Shown: in pieces, positions 1 to 9,012 of the stretch
Layout of the letters: every line of letters starts with the position of its first letter
How positions within the stretch are numbered: position 1 is the stretch's first letter
NCBI GenBank assembly: GCA_913047395.1
Contig: CAJWUF010000001.1
Span: 82,767 to 125,904 of the forward strand
DNA from: an uncultured cyanobacterium
GTDB lineage: Bacteria > Cyanobacteriota > Cyanobacteriia > PCC-6307 > Cyanobiaceae
Length of the DNA: 43,138 nucleotides
Direction of reading: 5' to 3'
Translations under genes and position numbers: made by a program
Notes under the pieces: model-generated
The model's input: only the letters and a program-made list of their open reading frames with translations
Database searches by the model: none
What the model was told of the DNA's origin: nothing

Positions 1-2
1 AG

Positions 3-1430
3 GCGTTCCAGATTCATGGAATACGCAAAGAGAACCTGCACGAAGTCATCGGTACGATCATTAAATCCATGGGTTCAACCTTGGCAGCCTGCGGTGATAT
101 CAACCGCAACGTCATGGCACCTGCTGCCCCCTATGAAAAAGGTGGTTATCCAGCGGCTAGGCAACTTGCCAATGAAATTGCTGACGTTCTCAACCCAACA
201 GCAGCGGAGGGTTCCTACCTGGATTTGTGGGTTAATGGCAATCCGAGCTACCGCATCCGCCCATCTAGGCAAGTAAAAAAAGTTCGTGCCCGCCAGCAGC
301 AAGGCGTCGTATTCAGTGGAGATAGCAAGGAACCTCTATATGGCTCGACCTACTTACCACGCAAATTCAAGTGCGCCGTTACCGTGCCAGGCGACAACTC
401 AGTAGATCTACTTACCCAAGACGTCGGTCTAGTTGTCTTTACTGATCCAAACGGTGGCATTAAGGGATGTAATGTCTACGTGGGTGGTGGCATGGGACGA
501 ACCCACAACAATGAACAGACGTTCGCCCGCATAGCGGATCCTCTTGGCTATGTAGCTGCCGAACATTTATTGGATTTGGTGCAGTCAATATTGGCTCTGC
601 AGCGGGATTACGGAGACCGTAAAACAAGGCGCCATTCACGCATGAAATACCTTCTTAATGACCATGGCATTACCTGGTTCAAACAAGAACTAAAAAGTAA
701 ATACTTTCTCCACCCAATCAAGGCATTACGGCCAGAACCAAAGAATAAACTCGAGGACTACCTAGGCTGGCATCGGCAAAGCGCCGGCAAATGGTTTGTT
801 GGTCTGCCATTGCTCTCTGGGCGCTTAGAAGGTGATCTAAAAAAAGGATTACGCAAACTAGTAGAGACCTATAAAATTGAAATTCGCCTAACACCAAATC
901 AAGATCTACTGCTCTGCAACATCGGGAATTCGCAGCGATCGAGTGTGCGCAAGAGCCTGGCTGCACTAGGCATCAGTACACCAGAAGCTCCTGCACTTCT
1001 GGCACGACACGCCATCGCATGTCCGGCACTTCCCTTATGTGGTTTGGCGATAACGGAAGCAGAGCGCACACTACCTGAACTACTTGAGCGCATAGATGCT
1101 CAATTACAACGACTACAAATTGAGAAATCAATCCTGATCCGCGTGACGGGATGTCCCAATGGGTGTGCTCGGCCCTATATGGCCGAACTCGCCCTCGTTG
1201 GAAGCGGTGTCAACCAATATCAACTCTGGCTAGGCGGCACCCCAAACCTGCAACGACTTGCCAAGCCCTACCTACAACGCATGCCCCTTGATCAACTCGA
1301 AAGCATCCTTGAACCACTATTTCTGAGCTGGAAACAAGCTGGCGGACGACGAAGTCTTGGTGATCATGTCAATAAACTCGGCGAGCAAGCTGTAGTTGAT
1401 TTGCTATCTGGCTCAGAACAAGCTCCGTAG
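3..1430 (+). CDS. sir: Ferredoxin-sulfite reductase, 3' part (5' end outside window)
   Basis: Reduces sulfite to sulfide with six electrons from ferredoxin, in assimilatory sulfur metabolism in the cytoplasm. The frame is open from the first bases of the window and reads HGIRKENLH, then LAACGDINRNV, both typical of the sulfite/nitrite reductase fold, so the annotated Met at 69 is internal. About 475 residues are visible; the family is usually near 600, so roughly the first fifth is missing. The [4Fe-4S]/siroheme cysteines are all present as CPALPLC and, near the C-terminus, CPNGC, the last being the siroheme-bridging Cys in the family. The 3' end runs 67 bp into the convergent dipeptidase gene. 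A ferredoxin-nitrite reductase is the main alternative; the overall sequence reads closer to SiR. Confidence 0.9.
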   Translation, partial: AFQIHGIRKENLHEVIGTIIKSMGSTLAACGDINRNVMAPAAPYEKGGYPAARQLANEIADVLNPTAAEGSYLDLWVNGNPSYRIRPSRQVKKVRARQQQGVVFSGDSKEPLYGSTYLPRKFKCAVTVPGDNSVDLLTQDVGLVVFTDPNGGIKGCNVYVGGGMGRTHNNEQTFARIADPLGYVAAEHLLDLVQSILALQRDYGDRKTRRHSRMKYLLNDHGITWFKQELKSKYFLHPIKALRPEPKNKLEDYLGWHRQSAGKWFVGLPLLSGRLEGDLKKGLRKLVETYKIEIRLTPNQDLLLCNIGNSQRSSVRKSLAALGISTPEAPALLARHAIACPALPLCGLAITEAERTLPELLERIDAQLQRLQIEKSILIRVTGCPNGCARPYMAELALVGSGVNQYQLWLGGTPNLQRLAKPYLQRMPLDQLESILEPLFLSWKQAGGRRSLGDHVNKLGEQAVVDLLSGSEQAP

Positions 1431-2149
1431 ATAGCTTCAGCGACTCCATTCCTCCACGCCCAAAGTTGGTCTCCAAAGCTGAAGTGCCACCACTCATTCG
1501 GGTGTTGAGAAAAGCCAACTTTGAGCATGGCCTCAGCCAATACTCTGCGTCGATGATGCCAAAGATATGCCTGCGATTCCGACTCAGCAATCGCAGCCTC
1601 AGCGTAGTAATTCGGTTCCGATATATCGCCAATCGCATCGATCTCACCACCCATGTTTAAAGGCATACCCTTGCTATCAGCAAGAGTGAGATCCACGGCG
1701 GCTCCTGTGCTGTGAGGAGGAGGTGTGTGAGGCTCGAGGCTTGGCGGAGCCCAGAACCTGCCAACAACATCAATTACCTCCTGCAACGCTGTGGACTGGC
1801 TGGATAGATCGCAGCTCAGACCCCTTCTACGGCACTCCTCAGAGATGGCATGTTCAACCATGAATGCCTGAACAGGAATCGGTCGCCAGGCATCAAAGAT
1901 TGCAAAGCGCAGCTCTGGATGCTGCAGCTGTAGCTGATCTTGTGCACTCAGCAGACGATCGTTGACCCCACTACGTAAACAAAAAGGATCAGCCCCATCA
2001 CCATAAGGAGCACCTAAGCAAGCATATGGATGTGGCTCCAATCGAAATAACGACAAAGGAATCTGGGTGAGGAGCTCTCCGCAATCACGTATAGGCTTGT
2101 CGTTCCAAGGGCGCAGCGGGGGAAAAGTTCGTCCCGTCACATTTTCCAC
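1364..2149 (-). CDS. D-alanyl-D-alanine dipeptidase, VanX/M15D family
   Basis: Zinc dipeptidase expected to cleave D-Ala-D-Ala or related peptidoglycan dipeptides. At 261 residues it is slightly longer than VanX (about 200). The zinc-ligand signature HSTGAAVDLTL (HxxGxAxD) lies about two thirds along, and the second motif EWWHFSFGD supplies the catalytic Glu and third zinc His. DAWRPIPVQ upstream matches the conserved Arg segment of the family. The C-terminus overlaps the 3' end of sir by 67 bp on the opposite strand; recG lies upstream on the same strand but 316 bp away, so it probably has its own promoter. In a non-vancomycin-resistant cyanobacterium a role in peptidoglycan dipeptide recycling is the likely one (inference). 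Confidence 0.85.
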   Translation of the reverse strand: MENVTGRTFPPLRPWNDKPIRDCGELLTQIPLSLFRLEPHPYACLGAPYGDGADPFCLRSGVNDRLLSAQDQLQLQHPELRFAIFDAWRPIPVQAFMVEHAISEECRRRGLSCDLSSQSTALQEVIDVVGRFWAPPSLEPHTPPPHSTGAAVDLTLADSKGMPLNMGGEIDAIGDISEPNYYAEAAIAESESQAYLWHHRRRVLAEAMLKVGFSQHPNEWWHFSFGDQLWAWRNGVAEAIYGACSEPDSKSTTACSPSLLT

Positions 2150-2465
2150 AGCGACAACTTAGTTTTCCACAAAACGGATATTTGCTCAAACCAAACAAAT
2201 CAAACTTGGCATATATATCCAATACATTATGCCGATAGCGTTGAGAGTTCCCAGGAGAGTGAGAGCCTGAACAATAATTAGACAGCCCTCTCCGAAATCT
2301 ATTGCGAAGCCATGCTTTTGCTACCTATTCAACAACGGCATCGTTATATCAACGGCATCCCCTTAACGGAGCATCTCCATAAATGACGTAGCAAAAAATA
2401 CCCAAGTCTTGTTCCCTAAGCATTAGCACCCAGCCTAGGCTCGATAATGTGGAAAACTATCCAAT
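2150..2465. other. 316-bp intergenic region between recG and the VanX-type gene
   Basis: No convincing ORF. It holds a 10-bp direct repeat CAACGGCATC at 2333-2342 and 2350-2359 (17-bp period) and the palindrome AGCCTAGGCT at 2432-2441. The promoter for the dipeptidase should be here on the minus strand, but I cannot point to a clear -35/-10 pair. Confidence 0.5.
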
Positions 2466-5045
2466 TCAGTTGAGATGGGCTGTCCCGCTAAGGCGCTGCC
2501 ACTGATTCTCAAGCAGCTTCTTAAGCAGAACATGGCGGGTGAGATGTGGATCATCACAGAGCAGCCTTTGAGCCTCATCACGTGCCTCCTCAAGCACAGA
2601 TCCATCGTCCGCCAGGCTTGCTAGGGCCAAGTCAGGCAATCCAGACTGTTTGGTACCAAGTACTTGCCCTGGCCCTCGTAAACGCAAGTCGATTTCTGCA
2701 ATCTCAAAGCCATCATTGGAGCGCACAAGCACTTCAAGTCGCTGCCTTGCTAAAGGGTTTGAGCTGTCATTGATCAACACGCAAAAAGACGCCGCTGCAC
2801 CCCGGCCCACGCGACCGCGTAGTTGATGTAACTGAGCCAGACCAAAGCGATCAGCATGGTCGATCACCATCACACTCGCCTGAGGTACATCCACTCCCAC
2901 CTCCACCACAGTGGTTGATACCAGTACCTGACAATCACCAGCAGCAAAGGCCCTAATCACACCTTGCTTCTCGACACTGCTCAAACGCCCATGTAGCAAT
3001 CCAACCTTAAATTCTGGGAATATCTGCTCTGATAACTGGGCGTGAACCTTGACCGCTGAGCGCAAATCAAGCTTTTCGGAATCCTCAACAAGAGGCAACA
3101 CCACATAAGCGCGCTGACCAAGAGATACTTGATCACGAATTAGTTGATAGGCCTCATCCCTATCTGCTCCACTAATCATCTGAGTCTGAATAGGCGTACG
3201 ACCGGGGGGCAATTCATCGATTTGACTCACATCCAAATCACCATGCATTGACAGCGCAAGCGTTCGAGGGATGGGAGTTGCCGTCATGGTCAAAAGATGA
3301 GGCTGAAGCCCCTTACTCAGCAAACGATTGCGTTGCCTGACGCCAAAACGATGCTGTTCATCAACCACAACCAGCCCTAGTCGAGAAAAAGCAATTGGGT
3401 CTTCAATCAAGGCATGGGTGCCTACGAGAATTTTTATAGATCCATTGACCAGGTCATCAAGGATCTGACGACGACGTAGACGGGTAGTTGCCCCAGTAAT
3501 TAACTCAACACTGACATGCAACTGAGGCAACCAAAGACACAACGTCCGGTAGTGCTGCTCAGCTAGAACCTCAGTAGGTGCCATAAACGCTCCTTGCCAG
3601 CCGGCCTGTACTGCCGAGAGCAAAGCCGCAAGGGCCACAACTGTCTTGCCACTACCCACATCTCCTTGAACAAGACGTGCCATAGGTTCAGCTCGCTCGA
3701 GGTCGACCTCGATCTCAGCCAGTACTCGTTCTTGAGCACCTGTTAACGGGAATGGCAAAAGCTCCAGGAAGCGACTGACTAGACCATCACGCTGTCCTGC
3801 CGTTACCAACACAGGAGCAGAACGAGCACGAAGTTCTGCACGTCGTTTCAATAGCCCCAACTGCAAAAGAAGAAACTCATCAAAAACCAAACGCCGCCTA
3901 GCGGCCTGCAATGAGTTTTGATCCTCAGGAGAATGTATAGCGATCAAGGCATCACTTCTGGTGGGTAAACGCAATGCCTGAAGCTGCGATTTAGAAAGGG
4001 GATCAGGCCAACGGACTGCCAAAGGCAAAACGAGCTTCACAAGATCACGAAACCGATCAGCCGTAAGTCCTTCGGTGAGGGCATACACAGGCAACAAGCG
4101 GCCAATACTGCGAGATCTCAGTGGCGATTGAGGACTTTCCATAACCTCTATCAGAGGATCCTGGAAACTCATGCCATAGGGCCCTCCTTTGACCAGCCCA
4201 CTCACAGCGACGGTGACTCCAGGGGGGTAAAGGCGTGACTGACTTTTGATGTAACTAGGACTGCTAAAACGTCGACCTGCAAAAAATCGGGTCACTTTTA
4301 GACGGCCAGTAGGGTCCTGAAGCTGCAATTCAAGAATGGACAAATTGGGATTACGTGGACTTGTGAACCCATGACAACGCCTTACTGTTGCCACGATCGT
4401 GGCTGTCTGCCCTGCCTCTAGGGCCTGGATACGCCTCAGCGAGGAATAGTCCACATAATCCCTGGGGTAGTACTGCAGGAGATCTTTCGCTAGCAGCAAT
4501 CCAAGCCCGGCCAATTTTTCAGCAAACTTTGGCCCGATTCCCTTCACCTCTGCCAGAGGACTCTCCAGCTTCAAGGAGCTGCTGCTTGCAGACAAGACAA
4601 TCTGCCGTCGCTTTTCTGCTCCCTCCTGCTTCAAGCTCGGAGGAGCCATTGGCGCTGGAGGTTGCAAGCGCTGATGAATACTGTGCAATAGCTGTCGAGA
4701 GTCAGTCACTAATCGACGGCGTACCGACTCAGGACTGTCTGGATACCCTGCAAAGGCTTCTGCTATCTGAGTGAGACGAACCTGACTCTCGCTAGGAAGC
4801 AGTAAACAAGGTGATGCCACTAACTGACGGGCTAAAAATGCATGAAAATGCTCTTGACGTCCCTCAAGATTGTTGAAGCCATTCTCTGCTTCCAAGGTCA
4901 AGGCTTGCTGAAGAGGGCGCATCCAGCTGTGCACTTGCCGCAGCTGATCCGGATTCAATCCTTGGCTGGACTGGTCGGAGGATTGGCGGGAGGATTCGGC
5001 CACCACTGTTGCTTTACCTCCTGAGCCATGGCGCGACGTTGCCAA
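2466..5045 (-). CDS. recG: ATP-dependent DNA helicase RecG
   Basis: Branch-migrating helicase that remodels stalled replication forks and Holliday junctions. In order: an N-terminal extension of about 150 residues common in cyanobacterial RecG, a helix-hairpin-helix-like stretch (EVKGIGPKFAEKLAGLG), the OB/wedge domain, Walker A GDVGSGKT, the DEQH box VVVDEQHRFG, motif III TATPIPRT, and motif VI QLRGRVGRG. Length 859 aa against about 690 in E. coli, explained by the N-terminal extension. The start overlaps the upstream 402-aa gene by 91 bp. Met42 (4922) would avoid overlap but would cut a helix (NPDQLRQVHSW), so the ATG at 5045 or a GTG near 5006 is preferred. Probably cotranscribed with rpsB-tsf-402aa. 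Confidence 0.95.
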   Translation of the reverse strand: MATSRHGSGGKATVVAESSRQSSDQSSQGLNPDQLRQVHSWMRPLQQALTLEAENGFNNLEGRQEHFHAFLARQLVASPCLLLPSESQVRLTQIAEAFAGYPDSPESVRRRLVTDSRQLLHSIHQRLQPPAPMAPPSLKQEGAEKRRQIVLSASSSSLKLESPLAEVKGIGPKFAEKLAGLGLLLAKDLLQYYPRDYVDYSSLRRIQALEAGQTATIVATVRRCHGFTSPRNPNLSILELQLQDPTGRLKVTRFFAGRRFSSPSYIKSQSRLYPPGVTVAVSGLVKGGPYGMSFQDPLIEVMESPQSPLRSRSIGRLLPVYALTEGLTADRFRDLVKLVLPLAVRWPDPLSKSQLQALRLPTRSDALIAIHSPEDQNSLQAARRRLVFDEFLLLQLGLLKRRAELRARSAPVLVTAGQRDGLVSRFLELLPFPLTGAQERVLAEIEVDLERAEPMARLVQGDVGSGKTVVALAALLSAVQAGWQGAFMAPTEVLAEQHYRTLCLWLPQLHVSVELITGATTRLRRRQILDDLVNGSIKILVGTHALIEDPIAFSRLGLVVVDEQHRFGVRQRNRLLSKGLQPHLLTMTATPIPRTLALSMHGDLDVSQIDELPPGRTPIQTQMISGADRDEAYQLIRDQVSLGQRAYVVLPLVEDSEKLDLRSAVKVHAQLSEQIFPEFKVGLLHGRLSSVEKQGVIRAFAAGDCQVLVSTTVVEVGVDVPQASVMVIDHADRFGLAQLHQLRGRVGRGAAASFCVLINDSSNPLARQRLEVLVRSNDGFEIAEIDLRLRGPGQVLGTKQSGLPDLALASLADDGSVLEEARDEAQRLLCDDPHLTRHVLLKKLLENQWQRLSGTAHLN

Positions 5046-6163
5046 TGCCGCTGTTGTCGAACCATTGTGAGTAAGTCCTGCCGATGATGCTTTAGTTCAG
5101 CCCGGCATCGACGCAGGCGTGGGTGGTCAAACTCCAACTCAGATGAGCGCATAAGCACGCAAACAATCTCCATCCCGTCTACTCCCAGTCGATTAGTTGA
5201 TACCGGTACACGCATTCTCAATAAATTGGACGCCACAGGTTCAGACTCCAGCTGACCGCTCAACACTGCGTCGAGAAAGCTAATAGGTAAGAGGCTATTG
5301 ACAATTCCTGCTCGCAGTAATTCCACGTTGATCGCATGAGAGAGATTGCGCAGCCTGCGAGCAAGAGCACGATCAAGAGTTTCCAACCATCTTGCTAATT
5401 CAATAGGGCTCACTGGTAATAGACCCTGTTCCGCATCAATCCCGCCATTGTGCGTAGAGACATCACCTTGTTGCCAATCGTCGGATTCGGTAGTCAAACC
5501 ATCATCATCAGTGGCAATTGTCTCGCCAGCCATGACAAATAAAGCGCGCAGCATCTCAAGATCACCCTTCTTCTCGCTAATCGGTTCTAAAGCCTCTGCT
5601 TCTAAATCCTCAGTGAAGTCATCGAGGTGAGCATCTCCTCCTAGATCGGGCTGATCATTAGCTCCCGAGGCATCCAAATTTGCACTAATGCTGATGTTCT
5701 CCTGATCCTGATCAGTGATCTGCATGCTGCCGAAGCGATCAGGTTGCTCAAGTGGAGGAGCAAGGCTTAGGTGAATAGATCCCGGCGCCTCTGGCATTGG
5801 ACCCTGCTCAGAACTAAGTGCTAGTAAAAGCTCCCTCCTAGTTTGATCGCTATTCCTTTGGCGTTCACGCTCCATCTGGCGCGCTAGATCCATTAACTGT
5901 TCCACAGTCAACAAAGAACAGCAACGGCAGACCAATTGCTCAATCTGAAGTTGAAAGGCCGCCCTAGCATCGTCGTTAAGGCCCCTGAGACGATTCTGAT
6001 CTCGATCCGTTATTAACCGGAATAGAGCCTGACGTACATCATTAAGCAATTCCTCCCGCAATAATTGAAGGTAGAGGGCCATATCACGGTAGAGAGTCGA
6101 CGCCAAGCGCTGACTCTGCTTCCGTAGGGATGCAAGCTGCTGATCGGGGTCAAAGCGCTGCAA
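4955..6163 (-). CDS. Conserved-type hypothetical protein, 402 aa, between tsf and recG
   Basis: I do not recognise a named family. Three parts are visible: an N-terminal 110 residues that are strongly helical and charged, with paired cysteines (CRCC) near residue 80; an acidic, low-complexity middle (about 120-235) rich in D, E, S and N; and a C-terminal helical/beta region of about 150 residues ending in a basic WQRRAMAQEVKQQWW segment. No membrane segment or signal peptide. It starts 23 bp after the tsf stop and overlaps recG by 91 bp, so it is embedded in a translation/repair operon. The architecture (two folded ends joined by an acidic linker) would suit a scaffold or RNA/DNA-associated protein, but that is a guess. 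Confidence 0.8.
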   Translation of the reverse strand: MQRFDPDQQLASLRKQSQRLASTLYRDMALYLQLLREELLNDVRQALFRLITDRDQNRLRGLNDDARAAFQLQIEQLVCRCCSLLTVEQLMDLARQMERERQRNSDQTRRELLLALSSEQGPMPEAPGSIHLSLAPPLEQPDRFGSMQITDQDQENISISANLDASGANDQPDLGGDAHLDDFTEDLEAEALEPISEKKGDLEMLRALFVMAGETIATDDDGLTTESDDWQQGDVSTHNGGIDAEQGLLPVSPIELARWLETLDRALARRLRNLSHAINVELLRAGIVNSLLPISFLDAVLSGQLESEPVASNLLRMRVPVSTNRLGVDGMEIVCVLMRSSELEFDHPRLRRCRAELKHHRQDLLTMVRQQRHWQRRAMAQEVKQQWWPNPPANPPTSPAKD

Positions 6164-6186
6164 TCTCTACCTCTCCAAATCCAAAA

Positions 6187-6843
6187 TCAAGCTGCGGACA
6201 TGGACGCAACTTCCGTAGCAAAATCAATCTGGTCCACCTCAATTCCCTCACCAAGGGTGTAGCGAGTAAAGCGACGAACTTGAACATTCTCGCCAATCTT
6301 GCCAGCCACCTGCTTAACAAGTTCCGCAACTGTTATGGAGCTATCACGGATGAATGGTTGCTCAAGTAGGGCCAATTCCTTAAGGCGTTTATTAATTCGT
6401 CCTTCAACGATCTTCACTTTCATCTGATCAGGCTTACCAGAGAGATCGTCACGGCCCATCTCAATAGATTTTTCCCGTTCAACCACATCAGCAGGAATCT
6501 CATCTGTACTCACATATTCGATATTCGGACACGCTGCCACCTGCATAGCAACGTCCTTTAAAAGCTCCTGGAATAAATCACCACGAGCAACAAAATCAGT
6601 TTCGCAATTCAATTCCAGGAGAACACCTACGCGCGCTCCGGTATGGATGTAACTACCAATGGCACCTTCAGCAGCAGTGCGAGAAGATTTTTTTTCAGCA
6701 CTAGCGATACCCTTCTGACGTAACCATTCGGAGGCCTTGGTCATGTCACCGCCGGTTTCTGCAAGGGCCTTCTTGCAATCCATCATTCCCGCACCGGTCT
6801 TATCGCGCAGGTCCTTAACGAGCTTGGCTGTTACATCCGCCAT
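6187..6843 (-). CDS. tsf: Elongation factor Ts
   Basis: Guanine nucleotide exchange factor for EF-Tu. The 218-aa protein opens with the UBA-like N-terminal domain ([19 protein letters not shown]), has the signature CETDFVAR that contacts EF-Tu, and ends with a short C-terminal domain. The length is right for the cyanobacterial/chloroplast short form (E. coli is 283 aa). It follows rpsB by 82 bp, the usual rpsB-tsf order, and an inter-cistronic hairpin lies in that gap. Confidence 0.98.
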   Translation of the reverse strand: MADVTAKLVKDLRDKTGAGMMDCKKALAETGGDMTKASEWLRQKGIASAEKKSSRTAAEGAIGSYIHTGARVGVLLELNCETDFVARGDLFQELLKDVAMQVAACPNIEYVSTDEIPADVVEREKSIEMGRDDLSGKPDQMKVKIVEGRINKRLKELALLEQPFIRDSSITVAELVKQVAGKIGENVQVRRFTRYTLGEGIEVDQIDFATEVASMSAA

Positions 6844-6872
6844 AGGAAATCAGAGTGAAGAGGATATTGAAT

Positions 6873-6901
6873 GCCGCTGACCAGACAAGAAAGTCGGCGG
6901 C
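6873..6901 (-). promoter_or_regulatory. Hairpin between rpsB and tsf
   Basis: A 9-bp stem (GCCGCTGAC pairing with GTCGGCGGC, one G-U wobble) with an 11-nt loop. There is no U-run after it on the minus strand, so it is more likely an RNA stability or processing element, or a partial attenuator, than a true terminator. Confidence 0.5.
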
Positions 6902-6925
6902 GAGAACTTAGCGACAGGTATGGAC

Positions 6926-7645
6926 TCAATCGTCGCTTTGATCAGCACCTCGCTGATCATTCGTACCGTGACGACCTTCATTGATGGCATCAGCTAGTCG
7001 GCCTAATACCAACTGCACAGAGCGGACGGCATCGTCATTGCAAGGAATAGGAACCTCACAAAGATCAGGATCGCAATTGGTATCAAGCATTGATACCAAA
7101 GAAATATCCAACTTGCGGGCTTCAAGCACAGCGTTGGTTTCACGGCGTTGATCAACAAGCACCACCACATCCGGCAACCGTCTCATGCCCTTCAAGCCAC
7201 CGAGGTACTTCTGCAATCGCTCAAGCTCACGTCGCAAAACGGAAGCCTCCTTCTTGGGTCGCATGGCAATTGCGCCAGAAGATTCCATCCGCTCTAGATC
7301 CTTCAACCGGTCAATCCGGGCCTTCATTGTTGTCCAGTTGGTGAGCATGCCACCAAGCCAACGCTGATTTACATAAGACGCACCGCAGCGAGTGGCTTCC
7401 AATGCAACCACCTCAGAGGCTTGCTTTTTAGTGCCGACAAAAAGGAAACGTTTGCCACTTCGAGCGGCGGTACGGGTCCACTTATAGGCATTGTTCATGC
7501 AGATAGCGGTCTGCACAAGGTCAATGATGTGGACTCCATTACGCGCGCAGTAGATGTAGCGCGACATCTTGGGATTCCAGCGACGGGTTTGATGCCCAAA
7601 ATGAGCACCCGCCTCCATCATTTCTGAAAGAGTGACAACAGCCAT
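6926..7645 (-). CDS. rpsB: 30S ribosomal protein S2
   Basis: Small-subunit ribosomal protein that bridges the head and body of the 30S. The 239-aa sequence is full length: [18 protein letters not shown] at the N-terminus, [12 protein letters not shown] in the middle and [16 protein letters not shown] further on are diagnostic of S2. The C-terminal tail ([16 protein letters not shown]) is acidic and variable, as in other cyanobacteria. First gene of the rpsB-tsf-402aa-recG cluster. A structured leader precedes it (see 7656-7736). Confidence 0.98.
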   Translation of the reverse strand: MAVVTLSEMMEAGAHFGHQTRRWNPKMSRYIYCARNGVHIIDLVQTAICMNNAYKWTRTAARSGKRFLFVGTKKQASEVVALEATRCGASYVNQRWLGGMLTNWTTMKARIDRLKDLERMESSGAIAMRPKKEASVLRRELERLQKYLGGLKGMRRLPDVVVLVDQRRETNAVLEARKLDISLVSMLDTNCDPDLCEVPIPCNDDAVRSVQLVLGRLADAINEGRHGTNDQRGADQSDD

Positions 7646-7655
7646 GGTTTTTTAG

Positions 7656-7736
7656 GTTTCGGGTTCGCCTCCACCTGCCAGGTATGAGAGCAAATCACGC
7701 CAAAAGGCGCAGTTCAACTCAGTCATCACCCGAAAC
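7656..7736 (-). promoter_or_regulatory. Folded 5' leader of rpsB (candidate ribosomal-protein leader)
   Basis: On the minus strand GTTTCGGGT (7736-7728) can pair perfectly over 9 bp with ACCCGAAAC (7664-7656), enclosing about 63 nt that contain two further small hairpins (CGCC-TTTT-GGCG type around 7718-7729's neighbour and ACCTG-GC-CAGGT type around 7670-7685). The 3' arm ends about 10 nt before the rpsB ATG, where it could hide the ribosome-binding region. Autoregulatory S2 leaders are known in other bacteria; that this is one is inference. Confidence 0.5.
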
Positions 7737-7786
7737 GGACAGGTGTGCGGAATGAAAGTACCTGTGGAATTTATCAAAACGACGTC

Positions 7787-8719
7787 TTAACGCAGCCCTG
7801 CCAGAGCAGCCTCCTTAAAAAGTGCCCGCACACCGATGCGATTAAGGGGCAAACGTAATAGCTCCATCGCCAAGCCTGAATGGCCATTACGGATTAACAA
7901 GGCAAGCAATGGGCGAAGGCTGCGCTCATTAAGCAAACCGCCAAGTGTAAGTAGCTCCCATAAGAGTCGATGGAGCCAGGTGAACTGGATGATGAAACGC
8001 ACCCGACGAGTCGGGTGCTTGCGATAAAAGACCAAACCCATTCTGGCCCGCTCACGCTCAATCCTGACCAAGTCGGGAACTTGCTCAAGACGCAAGGCCG
8101 GGTGCCAGTGATAACCAACTGCTTCTGGACATTTCACCAACTCAACACCCATCTGTCGGAGTCGCTCCCCGAGCTCCAAATCCTCCCAGCCATAGAGACG
8201 GAAACCAACATCAAAAAGTCCAGATCTTTCAAGCACTTCCCGATCGATAGCCACATTGCCTGTTGCGAAATATGCCCAAGAGAGGTCTTGAAGTTTGTGG
8301 GGTTCTGTAGTGGGGTGCTCGAAATTTGCCGTATTAATCACAGCGCCATAGGTAAAGCAAAGCCGGTCCCCACGACGCTGCCAACAGCGACGCAAAGCAC
8401 GAGCATGACAAGCAAGAAACGATTCAGTAACCACTAAATCGCTATCAATAAAAACAATCACATCCCCACGAGCATGATCTACGCCCCGGTTACGTCCTTC
8501 GGCTGGGCCTCCATGCTCTTGCTCAACCATGCGTACATGGGGAAAACGAGACACCTCATCCTTCAACCAAGTGGGCGTTCCATCTGTTGATCCGTCATCC
8601 ACCACGATCACCTCATAAGCCTCCACCTCAGAGGGCAGAGCCTGCTGCTCGAGAGCCAACAGACACTTCTCAAGGATCGACCGACGGTTATAGGTGGGTA
8701 TTACGACACTTACGAACAT
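7787..8719 (-). CDS. Family 2 glycosyltransferase
   Basis: GT-A fold transferase that moves a sugar from a nucleotide-sugar donor, probably to a surface polysaccharide or lipid-linked glycan. 310 aa. The N-terminus MFVSVVIPTYNRRSIL is the standard GT2 opening, VVDDGSTDGTP is the nucleotide-binding segment, VIVFIDSDLVV carries the metal-binding DXD (DSD), and GWEDLELGERLR is the ED motif of GT2/GT27-type C-terminal domains. The tail is basic and amphipathic with no clear membrane span. The terminator at 8764-8790 separates it from the upstream 51-aa gene, so it needs its own promoter. Acceptor unknown. Confidence 0.9.
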   Translation of the reverse strand: MFVSVVIPTYNRRSILEKCLLALEQQALPSEVEAYEVIVVDDGSTDGTPTWLKDEVSRFPHVRMVEQEHGGPAEGRNRGVDHARGDVIVFIDSDLVVTESFLACHARALRRCWQRRGDRLCFTYGAVINTANFEHPTTEPHKLQDLSWAYFATGNVAIDREVLERSGLFDVGFRLYGWEDLELGERLRQMGVELVKCPEAVGYHWHPALRLEQVPDLVRIERERARMGLVFYRKHPTRRVRFIIQFTWLHRLLWELLTLGGLLNERSLRPLLALLIRNGHSGLAMELLRLPLNRIGVRALFKEAALAGLR

Positions 8720-8763
8720 CCGCTTCCGTAACTACTGCTGACAAACGACAGCCTATAGACATG

Positions 8764-8790
8764 AAAAAGAGGGCTCAGGAAAGCCCCCTT
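8764..8790 (-). terminator. Rho-independent terminator after the 51-aa gene
   Basis: Read on the minus strand: GGGGGCT, short loop, AGCCCTC, then TTTTT. Seven-bp stem with one wobble. It lies 30 bp after the stop of the 51-aa ORF and ends the pcyA-dev cluster. Confidence 0.75.
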
Positions 8791-8819
8791 TCGTTGACTT
8801 AATCAATCTCTGATTGGGA

Positions 8820-8975
8820 CTAGTCAGCAGCGCCGCCGTTATTGGCAGTTCCGGTAACACCATTGCCTGCCCCTTCTCCGCGGCCGTCATTGCGTAGCTT
8901 CCGCTTCTTGAATTTGCGGGCATAGGAGCGGTTGCGCTCTTGCTTTTCCTTTTTGAGGTTTCTACGCTTAGACAT
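8820..8975 (-). CDS. Small basic hypothetical protein, 51 aa (below ORF-track cutoff)
   Basis: Reads MSKRRNLKKEKQERNRSYAR at the start, then KFKKRKLRNDGRGEG, ending in a Gly/Asn-rich tail (TANNGGAAD) and TAG. The first 30 residues are about half Lys/Arg, which suggests RNA, ribosome or DNA contact. It starts 37 bp after the devA stop and is followed by a rho-independent terminator, so it is a properly bounded gene and probably the last gene of the devBCA unit. I recall small proteins of this appearance as conserved unknowns in picocyanobacteria, but cannot verify that here. No function is assigned. Confidence 0.75.
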   Translation of the reverse strand: MSKRRNLKKEKQERNRSYARKFKKRKLRNDGRGEGAGNGVTGTANNGGAAD

Positions 8976-9012
8976 GTTTTTTGGATGTCCGAACTAAAGA
9001 TCTGAACCCAAC

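Noticed and set aside
16-276. 86-aa ORF at the window start
   Set aside because: Shadow of the sulfite reductase frame, which is open from base 3 and carries the family motifs.
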